This document shows positions 10,166 to 23,649 of a stretch of 64,000 bases of DNA, piece by piece. Every line of letters starts with the position of its first letter. Position 1 is the stretch's first letter. Made by a program: the position numbers and the translations under genes. A model generated the notes under the pieces. It was not told the origin of the DNA, did not search any database, and worked only from the letters and a program-made list of their open reading frames with translations. Source of the DNA: Trematomus loennbergii (taxonomy: Eukaryota; Chordata; Actinopteri; Perciformes; Nototheniidae); NCBI GenBank assembly GCA_012861695.1, contig JAAOOA010000060.1, positions 15,499,972 through 15,563,971 of the forward strand, in the 5' to 3' direction.

Positions 10166-12084
10166 GTGTGTCCCCAATGTCCCCTCTTGGTGGCACACAG
10201 CCAGAGTGGTATAGATTATAGATAGAAGATGATCTCTCTGTTGCTGCACTGGGTAGTTTTAATTCGGCACCTTCGTTTTTGGCAATATTTGTGAATTACC
10301 TTCTCATTATTATGAAAGACGCATGGTCAAGAAATAATTTTTTTTAAACAAATATCCAATTTGGAAAGCACTACTAACCATGTTTTTATGAGAGTCAACC
10401 TTCTCTGCACTTTGGTGGTTGTGCTTGAAGCGTCAAAAAATACATTTGAATAACTCTTCTTGTTGGTTAATGATCTGATTACTTAGAATCATCCACTAAA
10501 CATGATGTTAACAGTTTCATGCAGGAACTATTTTCCTTCCACCATATCATTGCAGAGAACGAAGCACACATCCACTCATGCATTATTCTCACACACACAC
10601 CAATGACAATCTGCATGGGCTACACAGCAGCTTAATATATAGCACAATGTTTACGACATAAACTAAAAGGTGAGAGAAACCGTGTATTATATATTTTTAT
10701 TTTGGCAGAACTATGTCCAACAATCTTACCTACACAGATTTAAAATAGATTGAAACATTTGTTTAGACACCTGCTTAGGACTATTATGGTAATAAATGCA
10801 CCAGACCCAGCAATGAGGAATATGTTCAATAATCGGTTTAAGCTCTTCCCCCTCATTTCCTGTCCGCACCCTACTGTGTGTAACAAAATAATAAACAAGC
10901 CCCCAAACACTTACAGTATGTCTGGACAGAAGAGAAACTGCATCTGAAAAGTTGGTGTACAATTACTTCACTGCCATCTCTGCTGCAATTGTGAGCAGAA
11001 ACGTTTTTCAGAAACTACTTTGTGAGTGCATCAAGGAGTGTTTGATATCTGAAAATGTTTACATGTCTAAAAAAAGTGTTGTATTGATTAGCTATGACGT
11101 AAATCAAAAGTAGAAAACATCATCAAAGAAACATTGTCAATGTTGTTACATTGCAGACTTGTTTTTCAATTCGGATAGGAACATTTGCATACAGTATAGA
11201 AATTATGAAATTGAGCAATCAGAAAGAGCATTTGCATGACAATGTAGTCTGCCGTACAAAATATAAACCATTTTTACATAATTAGTTTTGAAGAGGAAAC
11301 AATTCGTTCTCAATGAGGTTTTTCACATGAAGCTTCATTGTCGATATTTGTGAACTAAAAGGCTCAATGTAATTGCAGTTAGAAGCACAATAGACAATTA
11401 CAAAAGGTCTGCAGGTCAAAGCCACAGAGCCCATATAATGGACAACATTTTGTGTCACTTAAATATAATGTTAATTGTGCCATTTTTCTGTTCACTGTTA
11501 GAACCACAAAACATATTTTTGAGCATCTGAGGAAGAAAACGGCAATACATTGTATTTACCGTTATTCTCCCACACATTGTCCCAGCTTCGGTTGTTCCAC
11601 CTCAACATTTATGTTTGGGAATGGAGCTGGGCAGGTCAGCGAGGAAAAATAGTTTTCTGCAAAAGTGGTTTACCACATGAATGATAATTGAGTTGCCATC
11701 GTTGCTTGGTTACCCTCACTTGAAATCAGAGGTTGTGGAGGGACAGGATAGGGAGTTTTGATCCTCTAGAGGTTTGTCTGCTCTGCGGCCAAATCTGGTG
11801 CTTTGCATACGAACAGCCTCACTTAGACTGAGTTCTCCTTCTATTCAAAAAAGATATCACATAAAATCACCCCTCTCCCTGTAGGGTATTTATCTGGCTG
11901 ATATTTCAATGTTTAAAAATCCCAGTTTACATTTACAGCTAGGAAAGTAGTGGCTGCGAGGAACACACACATCAATGACAGATGTTGCACTCCTTTGACA
12001 AATCAAATACACCCAAGCAAAGTTTCAACCAGGCAGGAGGTGTTGAACTGTATTTCATGTAGGATGATGTAGAAGCCTGAAGAC
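10166..12084. other. AT-rich intergenic sequence
   Basis: No gene, RNA or delimited repeat recognised. The frames at 10726-10962 and 11452-11652 show no domain and are treated as chance. Confidence 0.3.
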
Positions 12085-12087
12085 TAA

Positions 12088-13056
12088 GGCGCCGTTTACA
12101 CGAGGAGAAAACTGCTTGTATCTGCATAGTTTCGCGTGCGTATAGCCCTATTATTTACACGAGGCCGATAGAAACTGACCCCACAAACGATAACGGGTCC
12201 CAAGGTGGATAGATTTGCAAACGAAACGCTCTGGGGGTCACCGAGTCCGTGTAATCACCTCTATACGAATATTTCCTGAAAAAATAGCGATAGCCCCACC
12301 TCTCCTGCTCACTGCTGTAGCAACTATCAAAAATAGCTGTGTTAATTAAACGCACAAGGGGTTCTTGAATGAAATATTATAAAAGGCAAACCAGAATTGT
12401 TAACGCCCAATATACTCCTTAAACAAAATAAACAGAGTCAGATTTCATGCATTGATCCATTATATTGACAAAGGAGCGATCTCACCCGGTGTTTGTAGAG
12501 AATATCTCTCTTTCTGAGCCGTCCTCTCCACAGAGACGTGCTTCTTGGTCGGTCGATGCAATATCCACAGATTCGGTTTCTTTCAGTTAACTTCCCTGTT
12601 GCATTTATCCATATGCTGAGGAAATGACTATATCCCGCTGAATACCAGCAATCGCCACACACACTTCCTCCTGTCAGTAGCTACTGCTAGTGCTACTGCT
12701 ACTGACCATGCTACAGATATTAGTGCAAAATCTACAGCTCCTCTACCACAACCATCAGCAACAAGTGGACACGGAGAATTACATGAACTACATGTTGCTA
12801 AATACACCGCGGGGCATAAACAGAAGGTAGCCATGGCAACATTGCGGCGGGGCTGCTCGAGCTGCTCTTCTTCGCTGCTTTTGGTGTATTTTGGCGGAAG
12901 TTACAGCGCCACTTACAGTCCCGGCATATGTACTACAGCGTTTCCAGCGGCCTCGTTTGAACAGACACGTTAAATGAAACGAATGCATGTGAACGGAAGA
13001 CTTTTTTGAATACGCATACTGTGCATAAACGCAAACGTTCCCGTGTGAGTGGGGCC
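12088..13056. mobile_element. non-autonomous TIR element with TAA TSD (PIF/Harbinger-like)
   Basis: Left end GGCGCCGTTTACACGAGGA and right end CCCGTGTGAGTGGGGCC form imperfect terminal inverted repeats. The flanks carry a 3-bp duplication TAA (12085-12087 and 13057-13059), as expected of PIF/Harbinger elements. The 969-bp interior has no transposase frame. Confidence 0.65.
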
Positions 13057-13059
13057 TAA

Positions 13060-14011
13060 GTCAACTCTGAATGAACGTCATCATTTAACTATTCAGAGGT
13101 ATTTATATTCCTCAACCTTCAAAGAACCATGAGTTTGTCCGCTTTTTTCAATAACAACCAGATAGAGACCAAACATAAAATGCCAAGCACTGAAGAGAGA
13201 ACAATGATTTCTGCTAGATATCTATCGTGCTTTAGATTGTATTCATTAGTTAAAGAAAAGACATTCAATATGGCCAGGTTTTATTGTTTACTGATCAGAA
13301 AGTCCCCTGTCAAAATATGACAGTGGATTGTCAATCATCATCACATTGTGAGGACTGGAGGTGGAGGAGTGCTGAGATACAAAACAAAATGGCACAGAAT
13401 TACAACACAGGCAAATGTATTGGTGCTACAGGTGTAGATTGAGAGATCTAGGGGTTTGAAAGTTAATTGGATGCACAAACTCTTCAGAAAAATTATTCAT
13501 TAATATATAATTATTATTAATGTTACTAGTACAACTCTGGGAACGTATCTCAAACAGTTTTGTCCATAGTCTCGAAAATATTAGAAATGCAGCACAGGAA
13601 TGTTTGCTTTTCTTTAATTTGCCAACACATACTTGATAATGCTGCATTGTGTCCTTGCAAAAACTAAACCAAGTTATGATTCCTGTTGGCCTGAGCCTGA
13701 GTCAATGCAATAGTCTCAACACCTGAAGACCAAATGCTTATAGGTTTTCTGAACAGCCTGCAATCACAGGTTTTAGAAGACATTTTCAAATGGGGATGAG
13801 GCCACACTTTTGTTACACATCTCCTTCATAATGTCGTCTTTTGAAATCAGAAACAAAACGTTTTGGAAAATGTGATTGTTGAAAATGCAATTACTGCATT
13901 CTGCTTCCCTTGAGAGTCTACAGTCTTGATGTGCTGTTGGAAATGTTTCGTTTCTATGGTCCTTTCTTTTCTTTTTAATCAGCATAATAAAATATTTGAT
14001 TTTCAATATTA
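13060..14011. other. intergenic sequence
   Basis: No gene, RNA or delimited repeat recognised. Confidence 0.3.
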
Positions 14012-14619
14012 AGATTGTGTTGTGTCTCGTCAAATTTGTTAGTTATGTTTATGTATTATGTCTGTCATTTCATGTTTAGTCAGGTGTTTATGTCATTCCA
14101 AGTCTAGTCAGGTTTTCATGTTTATTCACGTCATGTCATGTCTGTCTATTTATGTCATTCATCTCTAGTCAAGTCCCCGTGTTTCATGTCATGTCTCGTT
14201 TTCCATTTCCTGTTTTATTTTGTACTTACCTCTTGTCTCTCATTTCAGGCCCTGTTACTTCCTCCTTTGTGTGTTTTCCCGCCATGGTCAGCGTCTGCCC
14301 CGCCCCTGATTGTTTCCACCTGTTCCCACTCACCTCATGTATAAATAGTCCTGTCTCCCCCTGTCCCGTGTCAGTTCGTCTTATTCGTTTCCAAGTATAG
14401 TCGTGCCAGGCTTCAGCATAGAGAGGATCGATTCAAGTCAAGTCAAGTTGTGATATCTTGCCATTCTTGTAAACGTAACATTAACCACTGAGGGTAAGAG
14501 TTCATCTTAAGTTCTCTTTTTGTTACGTTTTGTTTTTCCTCCTTACCAGTTACCTACTCTGTTAAGAGGGATTTTTGTTCATCAATATTAAAGATATTAT
14601 TTGTTACATTCAAGACTGT

Positions 14620-15284
14620 GGGTGTTTCTCAATGTCGAGGACGCTTGCTTGGTAGCACATGTCTTCCGAGTCACTTGCTTCAGAAGCGAGGCAAGAATCC
14701 TTCCTAGCCTCGGAAAACGAAGAATTGTGGAACAGGCTAACAGGTGTGCAGGTGTGCGTCATATGCGAGGCCCCGCCTTAAATGGAGCGCGATTTCCGCC
14801 AAAGATTTGGAAATTGGTCCGTGCGCAAAGCATTGTGGGGATTTTAAGACCGCGGAGTCTACACATGTGCAGCCTCGAAATTTCTCGCTACGATGTACGC
14901 CGGCCACGGTAGAATTCCAAGTATGCTGGACATTGGAACAGTCCTTCAGCGGCACTCGATGACGTAGTATGCTTGAAATAGTGGCTCTGGAGCAGCCTTC
15001 CTCGACATTGAAGGCCGCTACACACCCACCTGAGACCAAAGAACGCGTACCGAAGGCGTCCCGACTTTTACGTCAGCTACGTCGCCTGCGTCGGCTACGT
15101 CGCCCGCTATGCCGCCCGCCTACGAACATACCGCAAATACTTCAGTCGACGAGTGGCAATAACTGTCCTTACCAGCAGGCAGCGGTAGTAGGGTAGGGCG
15201 CCGCGAATGCCCGACTGCCTCTGACGGCCTCTGGCGGCCTCTGACTCCCAAAATCGGGTTGGTGTGTAGCCAGCTGAAACACCC
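14620..15284. mobile_element. MITE family 1, copy 2 (split by another MITE)
   Basis: Begins GGGTGTTTCTCAATGTCGAG and ends GAAACACCC, with TSD TGT at 14617-14619 and 15285-15287. Orientation is opposite to the copy at 36093. A second small element (15012-15275) interrupts it a few bases before its right tip, between CATTGA and GAAACACCC. Confidence 0.85.
15012..15275. mobile_element. small nested TIR element, about 264 bp
   Basis: Left end AGGCCGCTACACACCCACC and right end GGTTGGTGTGTAGCCAGCT are inverted repeats of each other. Deleting it restores the ATTGAGAAACACCC terminus of the surrounding MITE. The interior has short GC-rich reiterations of CGTCGCC and GGCTACGTCGC type. No coding potential was seen, and any TSD is at most 2 bp. 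Confidence 0.7.
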
Positions 15285-15342
15285 TGTATCTCTGGGTCGT
15301 GCATTTGGGTTCTCCAGTTTGTGTCGAGGTCGTGACAGAATG

Positions 15343-16568
15343 TTATTAACCATTGACGTCAACTTTCAGGTAATAGCAAATTAGCAATACAATAATCGGC
15401 ACCAACATCCCCTCTCATGTGCTTAACTGATCTTTAGCAACAGGATCCTCTGTAGAGTTAAAACATGATGATACCTTTGGGAAATTAGCAATTAATTTTT
15501 TTCCCGTGCTTTATTTGCTCTTTTTTTTTACTGTTCCACTTATCTGAATAAATGCGATTCACTTTTGTGCCACAATTCTCCTTTCAACATTCATTATTAT
15601 CCGACAGTTACAAAGATCAAATAAGTACTTTTAGGGGTCTTTTGTGCCTTGACCTAAATTACCCATGTTCTTTGTTCATTTGATTTACATTTTAGGGCAC
15701 GCTTGGGGGCCTTGACCAGTGCAGGAAACATTTGCATAATAGAAAAGATCACCTCTGATTAGAAAAGGTTCAAACTCAGCTGACACATGAAATTTGCACA
15801 GCAAAAATGTATTGTAGTCTTTTAACTCTACAAAAGATGATCATTTGCAATAATACGTTTGTTGAGTTCTCCTCTTAGTGTTTAACTATAGGGACATTGG
15901 CATCATCCATCTCCCTAATCAAATGCTGCAAAAAACTGTTGTGATTCTGTCATCTTTTCTGCATTTACTTATTTGGAAGGCAGCCAACATTATGGTAAAC
16001 AAATCTACTCTGAAAAGTGGCTGGTGAGCGTGTAATAGTCACCCTTTACTGTGCCTATGTTTCCATGACACTGAAAGCTCAAAATATGGATTTTTCTATA
16101 CTGTTTTAGTGAATAATTGTGTGGAAAAAAAGGATGAGGCTTTGTCTTATTGTCTACAATCAACATTGAACTGGTCATATGAAGAAGATGAAGATGAACG
16201 TCTATTTATCCCCCTTGGGGAGTAATCAGTTATATAACTAACTATTGTTTCTGTTAGTCAAATATAATGTTGTTGTTCAGTGACAATAAAACACAGTTTC
16301 ACTGCCTGACATGTTCTTTTAATAAAATGAACACAGTATAATGATTTAATAATAATTTCAGTGGTGTTGCTGTTATAAAAACTCACTGTGTGTTCATCCA
16401 CAGCTGAGAATAGTCCTAACAAATGCAACATCTACTCCTGTTTTTTTTTTTTTAAATGTATGTAACTCTCCAAAGTGGCTGAGGAAATAACAATACAAAT
16501 CATGAATAAGGTTGTTATCCATCAGTCATTAAAGATCCTGTGTTATAATACAGAATAATATTGTCAAA
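15343..16568. other. AT-rich intergenic sequence
   Basis: No gene, RNA or delimited repeat recognised. Confidence 0.3.
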
Positions 16569-16576
16569 CCCAGCAC

Positions 16577-17593
16577 CAGTGGCGTAACTATCAACGTTGC
16601 AGCCGGTGCAACGCACCGGGCCCCGAGCCGGCAAGGGGCCCATGCAAAAAAAAAAAAGATATATATATTTTTTAATATTATTTTTTAATATTTTTTTGTG
16701 GGGGCCCCAATGGCATTGACCGGTTCACGCAGTCTTCAAAGTAACCAAGCAACCTAAATTAATTTGTGATTTGTCTGTCCAATGACCTTGCTCCCTTTCA
16801 TGTCATGTGATACCTTGCGTGACGAGAGAACCGTTTAATCAACCTGTACTGTAGCTAGCAGCAGCAAGTTCGGCAGCATTATAAAAATGTAATAGCTTGC
16901 ATTTATAATGTACAGCAAACCAAAGCACAAGAGCGGCGCTCAAAAGAGAAAGGACAAGAGAGAACAAGGAGATGTAACAGCTAAACTGACAAAATTAGAC
17001 AGTTTTTTTGGTCATACATCGTCCTCGAAATCGAGCGCTAACGTTAGCAATGTTGATGTGCAGTGGCCGCCGGAGCCGGAGGCTAACGATAGCTCACCTG
17101 CCTCACCACCATCATTGCCATCTAGCTCCACAAGTGAAGCTGTATCCGTGGCCGTGGCTGTGCAACCTTCTTCTCCAGCCAGCCAGGAGGAGAGGCTGGA
17201 TTTGGCTGTGCCCGGCGGTGGTCCAACAGTTCCCCCAAGGGCCCCAACCGATAGGGGACTCTATGGCGCTATTGAGACCCCCGACGCCAAGATCAAAAGC
17301 TATATTATAGCAACCGGTCTATGTAGGCCTACCGGCCCATTCCCCAGAGATAAACATCAAGGAAACAGGTTTAATCCTCTTCTTAGTTCGCTGTGCTGTT
17401 GTCAGGCTGTGGTGGTCTGAGGCCAGGGCAGGCTGTTGTTGATAGCCTATACATGTGGCGCTTCTGAGTGGTTGTGTATGTCCGTGTGTGTGAGCGCATC
17501 AGCGTGCGCTTATGTTTGGGGCGATGGGGGGGGGGGGGGGGGGCCCAAAACAATATTTGCACCGGGGCCAATCACAACCTTGTTACGCCACTG
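16577..17593 (+). mobile_element. hAT element, internally deleted, 8-bp TSD
   Basis: Ends CAGTGGCGTAACTA and TTGTTACGCCACTG are hAT-type terminal inverted repeats, flanked by a perfect 8-bp duplication CCCAGCAC (16569-16576, 17594-17601). Inside are an N-terminal transposase fragment, AT-rich sequence near 16650-16700, and a G homopolymer near 17525-17543. The catalytic core and dimerisation domain are absent. Confidence 0.92.
16908..17420 (+). pseudogene. N-terminal fragment of a hAT transposase (ZMYM/TTF-type)
   Basis: A 170-codon frame. Its first part (KHKSGAQKRKDKRE, then KLTKLDSFF by residue 35) is the typical start of hAT transposases of the ZMYM1/TTF-zinc-finger group. A Ser/Pro-rich spacer follows, and at about residues 137-157 comes a GPFPRDKHQGNRFNPL block like the beginning of the TTF-type zinc finger. 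The frame then ends in unrelated sequence; zinc ligands, DDE core and C-terminal hAT domain are missing. It cannot encode an active transposase. Confidence 0.65.
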
Positions 17594-17601
17594 CCCAGCA
17601 C

Positions 17602-18548
17602 CAACAAGATCCTGTCAGCCTGAGTTAGGTAATGTGTTTTCTACCTTAAACCATTTTGGCAGCGATGAGATACCATTGGCTCATGAACGTCAGTATCCAT
17701 TAGATTCTGATTGGTGAAACATTTTTTTGTCATGAAAACAATTTACATGGATTTAGCAGATGCTTTTGTTTTTAATCAACTTCAGTGAGTCGCCTCTGCC
17801 TGTTGCCAAAATGCTCGTCTGACCATTAGGTAATGTAAACATTTAAAAAACTTAAAATCAATGCAGTCGCTTTTCTGTTTACTGGTTTAAGAAAGAAAAA
17901 CACTTGAAACAAAAGTACACAGACTATTCAGTATCACTTCAAATCCAACATTTTAAGTAACAAAAACTGAAAAAAGTTTGAATCACAAAACTACATGGTC
18001 AAGCATAATCAAGGAACAAATGCAGGTGTCTGTCAAATACCATTAATTAGGCCTATAGAATTCAAGGAGGTGCCATATTTTAGCATTTTAAAAGAAAGTT
18101 AAGTTTGCAGCTTTGTAAGAGGCTTGAAGAAATAGAGTAGATGCATTTTTGTTTTGTTCCCTATCCATTGTAAGGCCACTCTGCAGGCATCCTATGACTT
18201 GAAAGACCCTGTTAGCTAGGAACATAAAGACCGTGGTGGCCTGAGAGGAAAACACTCCTACCTCAGACCATCTCTTCCTTATGTCTGTAAAGAAACACAT
18301 GAATGTTGAAGGAATCTGATCACATCCTTTCTGCCTTTCCTGAGCTTAAAACTCTGCACCATCTGTGGGTGGATTGCAAGTGCTGGTGGGAGATTTCCCT
18401 GTAAATGCTAGTCAGTTGTCTGCAGACCTTTAGCGCGCTGCCAGGTCTCACTGTAGAGAATTTGGCTGGTTTATAACCTGCATATGTATGCTGTTCTGCT
18501 GTGAGACCGGACACCATCTGCGGAGTATCGGCTATCCTTCTGTTTGCT
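17602..18548. other. intergenic sequence
   Basis: No gene, RNA or delimited repeat recognised. The 18320-18517 minus frame has no recognisable domain. Confidence 0.3.
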
Positions 18549-18612
18549 GTGTGTGTGTGTGTTGTGTGTGTGTGTGTGTGTGTGTGTTGTGTGTGTGTGT
18601 GTGTGTGTGTGG

Positions 18613-18661
<49 letters not shown>
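18549..18661 (+). repeat. (GT)n microsatellite
   Basis: About 110 bp of GT dinucleotides with single-base interruptions. It lies outside any delimited transposon. Confidence 0.97.
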
Positions 18662-18663
<2 letters not shown>

Positions 18664-18664
18664 A

Positions 18665-19392
18665 CTCTCAGTATGATGTAGAGTTGGAGTTAGGATTTGC
18701 ATTGGCTGTATAATGGCTGTTAAATTCCCTACGAATGGCGGTATGGCATTCGTGATCTTATTATAAATGAGAGCAAAGTCCGGTTGTATCGTATTTTTAT
18801 TGACTAAATGGGTGAGACATTTTATTCCCACTTCTGCATAAATTCTATGAAGAAGTTTAGGTTGCAGAGAGGGGTGGCGGGCTTATGCATTTAAACAGGC
18901 ATAGGCCTATATTGCTGAGTATTAAGCAGTAACAGAACACTTTTATTCCGACAACCAGGCCAGACGCCAGGATCAAGTGACTGAGGCAGGTTGATGAAAA
19001 TTCCAAATGGGAAATTCATTGATTTAATTATGCAATAAGCTTCAAAAGCATATAAACAACAAAAACAACAAGATAGAGCAACTGTTTTATGATTCAAAAG
19101 TAATATTTATTACAAGGGAATAAGAACGTAGCAATATCAGAGCGTAAATGACTCTCACAAACCAGCAGGAAGAGGTGCATAGAAACAGCTGAAGTCCACA
19201 AAACCAAACTAAGAAACCATGTTCAGTCTGTCTGTCTATAGATCTTCTTGAGTACCACGGACAGCGCAGCTCCAACACATGTACTACCGACACACAAAAA
19301 CTGTCCATTGTTCCAAAACAACGTTGTAGTTGAACAATGCACCTAATAGGTAAATGTCAAAGTGATACAGCAACAGTCATAATTTGGCTTGT
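18665..19392. other. intergenic sequence
   Basis: No gene, RNA or delimited repeat recognised. Confidence 0.3.
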
Positions 19393-20034
19393 TTAAAGGT
19401 CCCATGTCATGGCCATTTCTACTGATCATAATTCCATTGTTGAGGTATACTAAATAGATTTATATTGTGTATATGTATGTGCATTCACTCTCTGTCCTAA
19501 ACGGCTTGTTGGAGCTCCTGCCCCCCCTCCCAATGAGCCCAGTAGCCGTCTGCGAGACAGCGAGACACAGCAAAACCCAGCCCGAACACACACACACCCG
19601 CAGCCTGGCTGGGAGTTTGTGTGTGTGCTCACACACCGACTCACAGCCTCGCCGCGTCCCGCCGTCTCAGGGAGGAGAAATCGGCGGAGCTGCAGCTGAG
19701 AAAAGATTGACAGCCCGTCCACACAGTGGCATTAGGCGCATTCACACCGGAGTACTTTGGAGTACTTTTCCCACAATAGTTCATCAGAACTACGATATAT
19801 TTGCGTTCACACCAAAAAGCCCCAGGAACTAAAGTAGTTCAAATTAGTTCGTCCGACCCGCTTTTCAGTCCCTGCTAGAGAGCAGGGACTGTCGTGGGAG
19901 AAAATAGTTCGTACGTCTGATTGGCTGTGCGGAATGCAAACCACGCCCGTTTGACTCTTTTTTTTTGTAAGCGGCCATTGTATTTGCTCGCTTCGGGCAG
20001 CGCACCCGAAGAGATTACTTTTGTGAAAGCAGTT

Positions 20035-21323
20035 ATTATAGCAACACTAAATAAATCATCGGAGCGGTGGAGTGATGAGGATGTGTCGGCGCTTCTGGCG
20101 ATTTACTCGGAGGACGCGAAGCGCCGCATTCAGAAGCTTCTACTGAATGCAGTTTCCGTGGCTCAGCAAAGTTAGCAGACCTGGCAAAGTCATGTCGGGA
20201 CGACTACGAAGGTAAAATAAAATACATGCACTGCACTGTTTTAATCTGCACAATACTGGTCTTAGATGTACTTTTATTTGCTCAGTAGATCGAGCTAGCC
20301 ATGCTAGAACTTGCTACATAGGTCCAAGCTGGCTAACAACATCTAGCTAGCTAGCTATTCTCAGCCATGCCCGCTATGAACACGTTTTGACTTGTGAATA
20401 AGTGTGCAATGTTCTGTAATTTGCTTCACTAACTCATGGCACTAATCGTGTGTTTCAGGCGAGGTGTTTCTCTCAGGATTAGAAACTAGTTTTCCCCTCC
20501 GGGATAAAACGATAATATAACGTTAGCAATTAGCATGCTAGCTGGACATAATGCTACCTCTAACAATACATTGTAGTTGCTATAATTTCAAGTCATTTGC
20601 AACATTCATTCTACATGTTAATGGTAAAAGCTTAAACAGTTGATTACCTGCATGCCACAAAGACTGATGTTCTAATATTTTTGCACATTTAAGTAGAAAT
20701 GTAATTGAAATTCTATTTATTTTTCCTTTTTTTATTGATTGTTATAATTGTACTCAGCCATGTTATGTTAGATGTCAATCCACTTACACTGTAACTACTC
20801 TGGCCTTGAAAGAAGGTTACACATCTAACTGATGTCCACTAATCCCTATAAAACAAAGTTCAAGCATACATTAAGCACAAAACAATAAATAAGGGCACTT
20901 TGATATTGATATTTATTTTTATTTGATATTATTTGATCCTATCTATCATCTTATCTTCTACTTTACACCTGCATTTTGTACACTGTCCCTGCCTGCACCA
21001 TGTCCAATGTTGGACAATGTTGTCTCGTTGTTGCGATTAAACTGATCTTGTATCTTGCATATTTCACCTTAGGAAAGTGGGCACGCGATGACAGCTTCCT
21101 TGACACCATCATGGCGATGGACCGCCGTGCCATGGTCAGCAAGGAGAATGAGGACCTGCGTGCCAAGGAGATGCACGACGAACGGCTGCTGCATTCACAC
21201 AAGGCCCAGGAATCGGACGAGCAACAAAATACCTTTCAGGCTGGGCTTCTGGCAGTGCTAAGCGAGCTGATTAAATCCAACAGGCCTTCAATACAAAAAT
21301 TAAGAAAAACTTGTCGTCGTTGA
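20035..21323 (+). pseudogene. Harbinger Myb/SANT-like protein, two exons, frameshifted
   Basis: Exon 1 includes ERWSDEDVSALLAIYSED, a Myb/SANT-like (trihelix) start typical of the accessory DNA-binding protein of Harbinger transposons. After a frame change near 20150 the exon ends DDYE with donor GTAAAA at 20212. Exon 2 runs 21073-21323 after acceptor CCTTAG, continuing in phase as GKWARDDSF and then a charged helical tail to a TGA stop. In active relatives this protein helps the transposase reach the nucleus and bind transposon ends. Much of the Myb domain between the two parts is missing, so this is a dead copy. Confidence 0.6.
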
Positions 21324-21337
21324 TAAACTGTACAATG

Positions 21338-21480
21338 ACTTGTTGGGAGGTGTGGTGCAGTGGTCTGGTGCGTTGGTGTTCGGATCAGGGGAGCACAGGT
21401 TCAAACCCCACTGCAGTCAGGATGTCGTTGTGTCCCTGGGCAAGACACTTCACCCCAAATTGCCTACACCTGGGACAGTT
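21338..21480 (+). mobile_element. tRNA-derived SINE
   Basis: Contains a polymerase III A box (TGGTGCAGTGG near 21354) and B box (GGTTCAAACCC near 21399) at tRNA-like spacing, followed by the body TGTCCCTGGGCAAGACACTTC common in fish tRNA SINEs. It lies just after the stop of the Harbinger Myb-like gene. The SINE family was not identified. Confidence 0.75.
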
Positions 21481-22086
21481 AATTTTGTATTATTGTGATT
21501 ATATATATATGCCACTGTTATTAATACTGACACCTAACTTTGCACTAAGGTGTGTCTGCTGCTGAGCCTACCTATTGTTATTATATATATATATATTATT
21601 AGGGCTGTCAAGTTAACGCGTTAATAACGCGTTAACGCAAAAAAAAATTAACGCCACTAATTATTTTAACGCGATTAACGCATGTGTATTTTTTGTCCTC
21701 GGCCGCCGTAGTTTCAGAGCGCATCGAGTTTAAAATACCATCTACAAGCTGATGCTGACAGCCCCGCTCCTGCTGCCCGGTTGTGGCAGACCACACTTCC
21801 ACGCTCACCGGCAGGCCCGGACTGGCCATCGGGAGGACCGGGAGGGTGTGTGTATGTGTGGCGCGAGCAAAGCACACCTTACGTGTTGTTGTTAGCATCT
21901 GGTGCTAGCTAGCTGAGCTAACGGATATAAGGAGCTGTTTCAATGAAAACAGAGGAGCGACATTTCGCCGACAACTGCGCCGAGCACTTGACTTTATGCA
22001 GGTAGCCAGACAGCACACTCAGCACGGATAGTGCGCGCAACACAGCATATACACAGGCATATATGCCTTGAGCTGCACATAGCTCC

Positions 22087-22302
<216 letters not shown>

Positions 22303-22304
22303 AC

Positions 22305-22446
22305 AATTAATACACATTTGGTTTACAATTGCTTGTTTGTGGAGAGTAAAACAATAAATATATCTTGGCCAGGTCACTCTTGAAAAATATATTTTAATCT
22401 CAATGATACTTTTTACCTGGTTAAATAAAGGATATATATAAAAATG
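22305..22446 (+). mobile_element. L2-type LINE 3' tail inserted in the hAT
   Basis: Contains CTTGGCCAGGTCACTC...TTTTAATCTCAATGATAC and ACCTGGTTAAATAAAGG, the 3' end characteristic of fish L2 elements. The other hAT copies lack it. No coding sequence remains. Confidence 0.65.
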
Positions 22447-22857
22447 TACACTAATGACTGACACAAATGTAACACAATTTATAATATAAGATTTAAAAAG
22501 TAGCTGGCCTTGCAAATTCGTTTTTGTCCCAATTTAAATAATTCAAACTGCCAGTAAATATTGTCAGTAGAGCACTGAGAACAGGATAGTTGGTGTTAAT
22601 TGTGCCTGTACTTCTGCAGTGATGATCACCAGTGTTTTGAGGAAATGACATCATTAGTGATGATATTGATATTGAAACCACCTTCCTCTCACCATCTGAT
22701 ATGTGTGATTTATCTGGAGTGTGCAACCGATTATCGCGGTTGTGCTCTTCAAATCGTGCGCTTTCAACTTATTTATCAGTGGCATCATCTTGCTGTGGCT
22801 TCACTCACTCTCACGCAACAGCATACAAATGTTTCACATGAACCAACGGAGAAAGCA

Positions 22858-22902
<45 letters not shown>

Positions 22903-23649
22903 GGTATTATTGTATGAGTGAGGTTCTAGGTTGAATTGAGGCGAATATTTGTAATGTTCAGAGGTTGTTGTTTAATATTCATGAGAATATTTGTCATTGT
23001 TCAAATGATAATAAACAAACATATAAAGCATAGTTGTCCACTCATATGTTGATAAGAGTATTAAAAACTTGAAAAATATCCCTCTAAGGTACATTTAGAA
23101 CAGATAAAAAATGTGCGATTAATTTGCGATTAATCGCGATTAACTATGGACAATCATGCGATTAATCGCGATTAAATATTTTAATCGACTGACAGCCCTA
23201 ATATATATATATATATATTGCCACTGTTATTATATTGTTTTGATACTACTGACACTTATTGATCTGCTGCTGATAAGTAAAAGAGAACCTACATGCACGG
23301 CACTAGCATCATGACAGTCTTTGTTTAAACCAGCAGCAGTGCAGCGGTACACAGACTAACCTGTGTGTGTGTAACGTAGTTCTTCAGGTGTGTATGCTTA
23401 ACATGTATGTATTTATCACAGTAAAGATGGTATACAAAAGCTTTTTAAAGAGCTTTCAACCTCATCCCATTGTCTTTAACACACATTTAACATAATAATA
23501 TACTCATTAATATACAAATATACAGTATGAGTACTGTTTTGATACTGACATTTAATCTTTGCACTAAGGTGTGTCTGCACTATTGTAATTGTGTCTGTTG
23601 ACTGGTAAATAAAAGAGAGAACCAAATGCACTGTACAAAAGTCAGCTTT

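Larger units (their letters stand above)
14012..15337 (+). mobile_element. LTR-like interspersed repeat, interrupted by a MITE
   Basis: The left part has short ATGTCATGTC-type reiterations, a CACCTGTTCCCACTC block, and a TATAAATAG box at about 14341, arranged like an LTR promoter. The right part resumes after the MITE at 15285 with GGGTCGTGCATTTGGGTTC and ends CGTGACA, echoing the solo-LTR-like repeat at 4937-5415. The MITE's TGT duplication shows the two halves were once joined. No 5-bp TSD was found, so the LTR call is tentative and the ends approximate. Confidence 0.45.

Noticed and set aside
14601..15362. Several overlapping frames on both strands
   Set aside because: They come from the MITE and the smaller nested element; similar frames appear at 5424-5759 and 36151-36481.
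21338..21480. A functional tRNA gene
   Set aside because: A and B boxes are present, but the sequence does not fold as a tRNA and continues into a SINE body.
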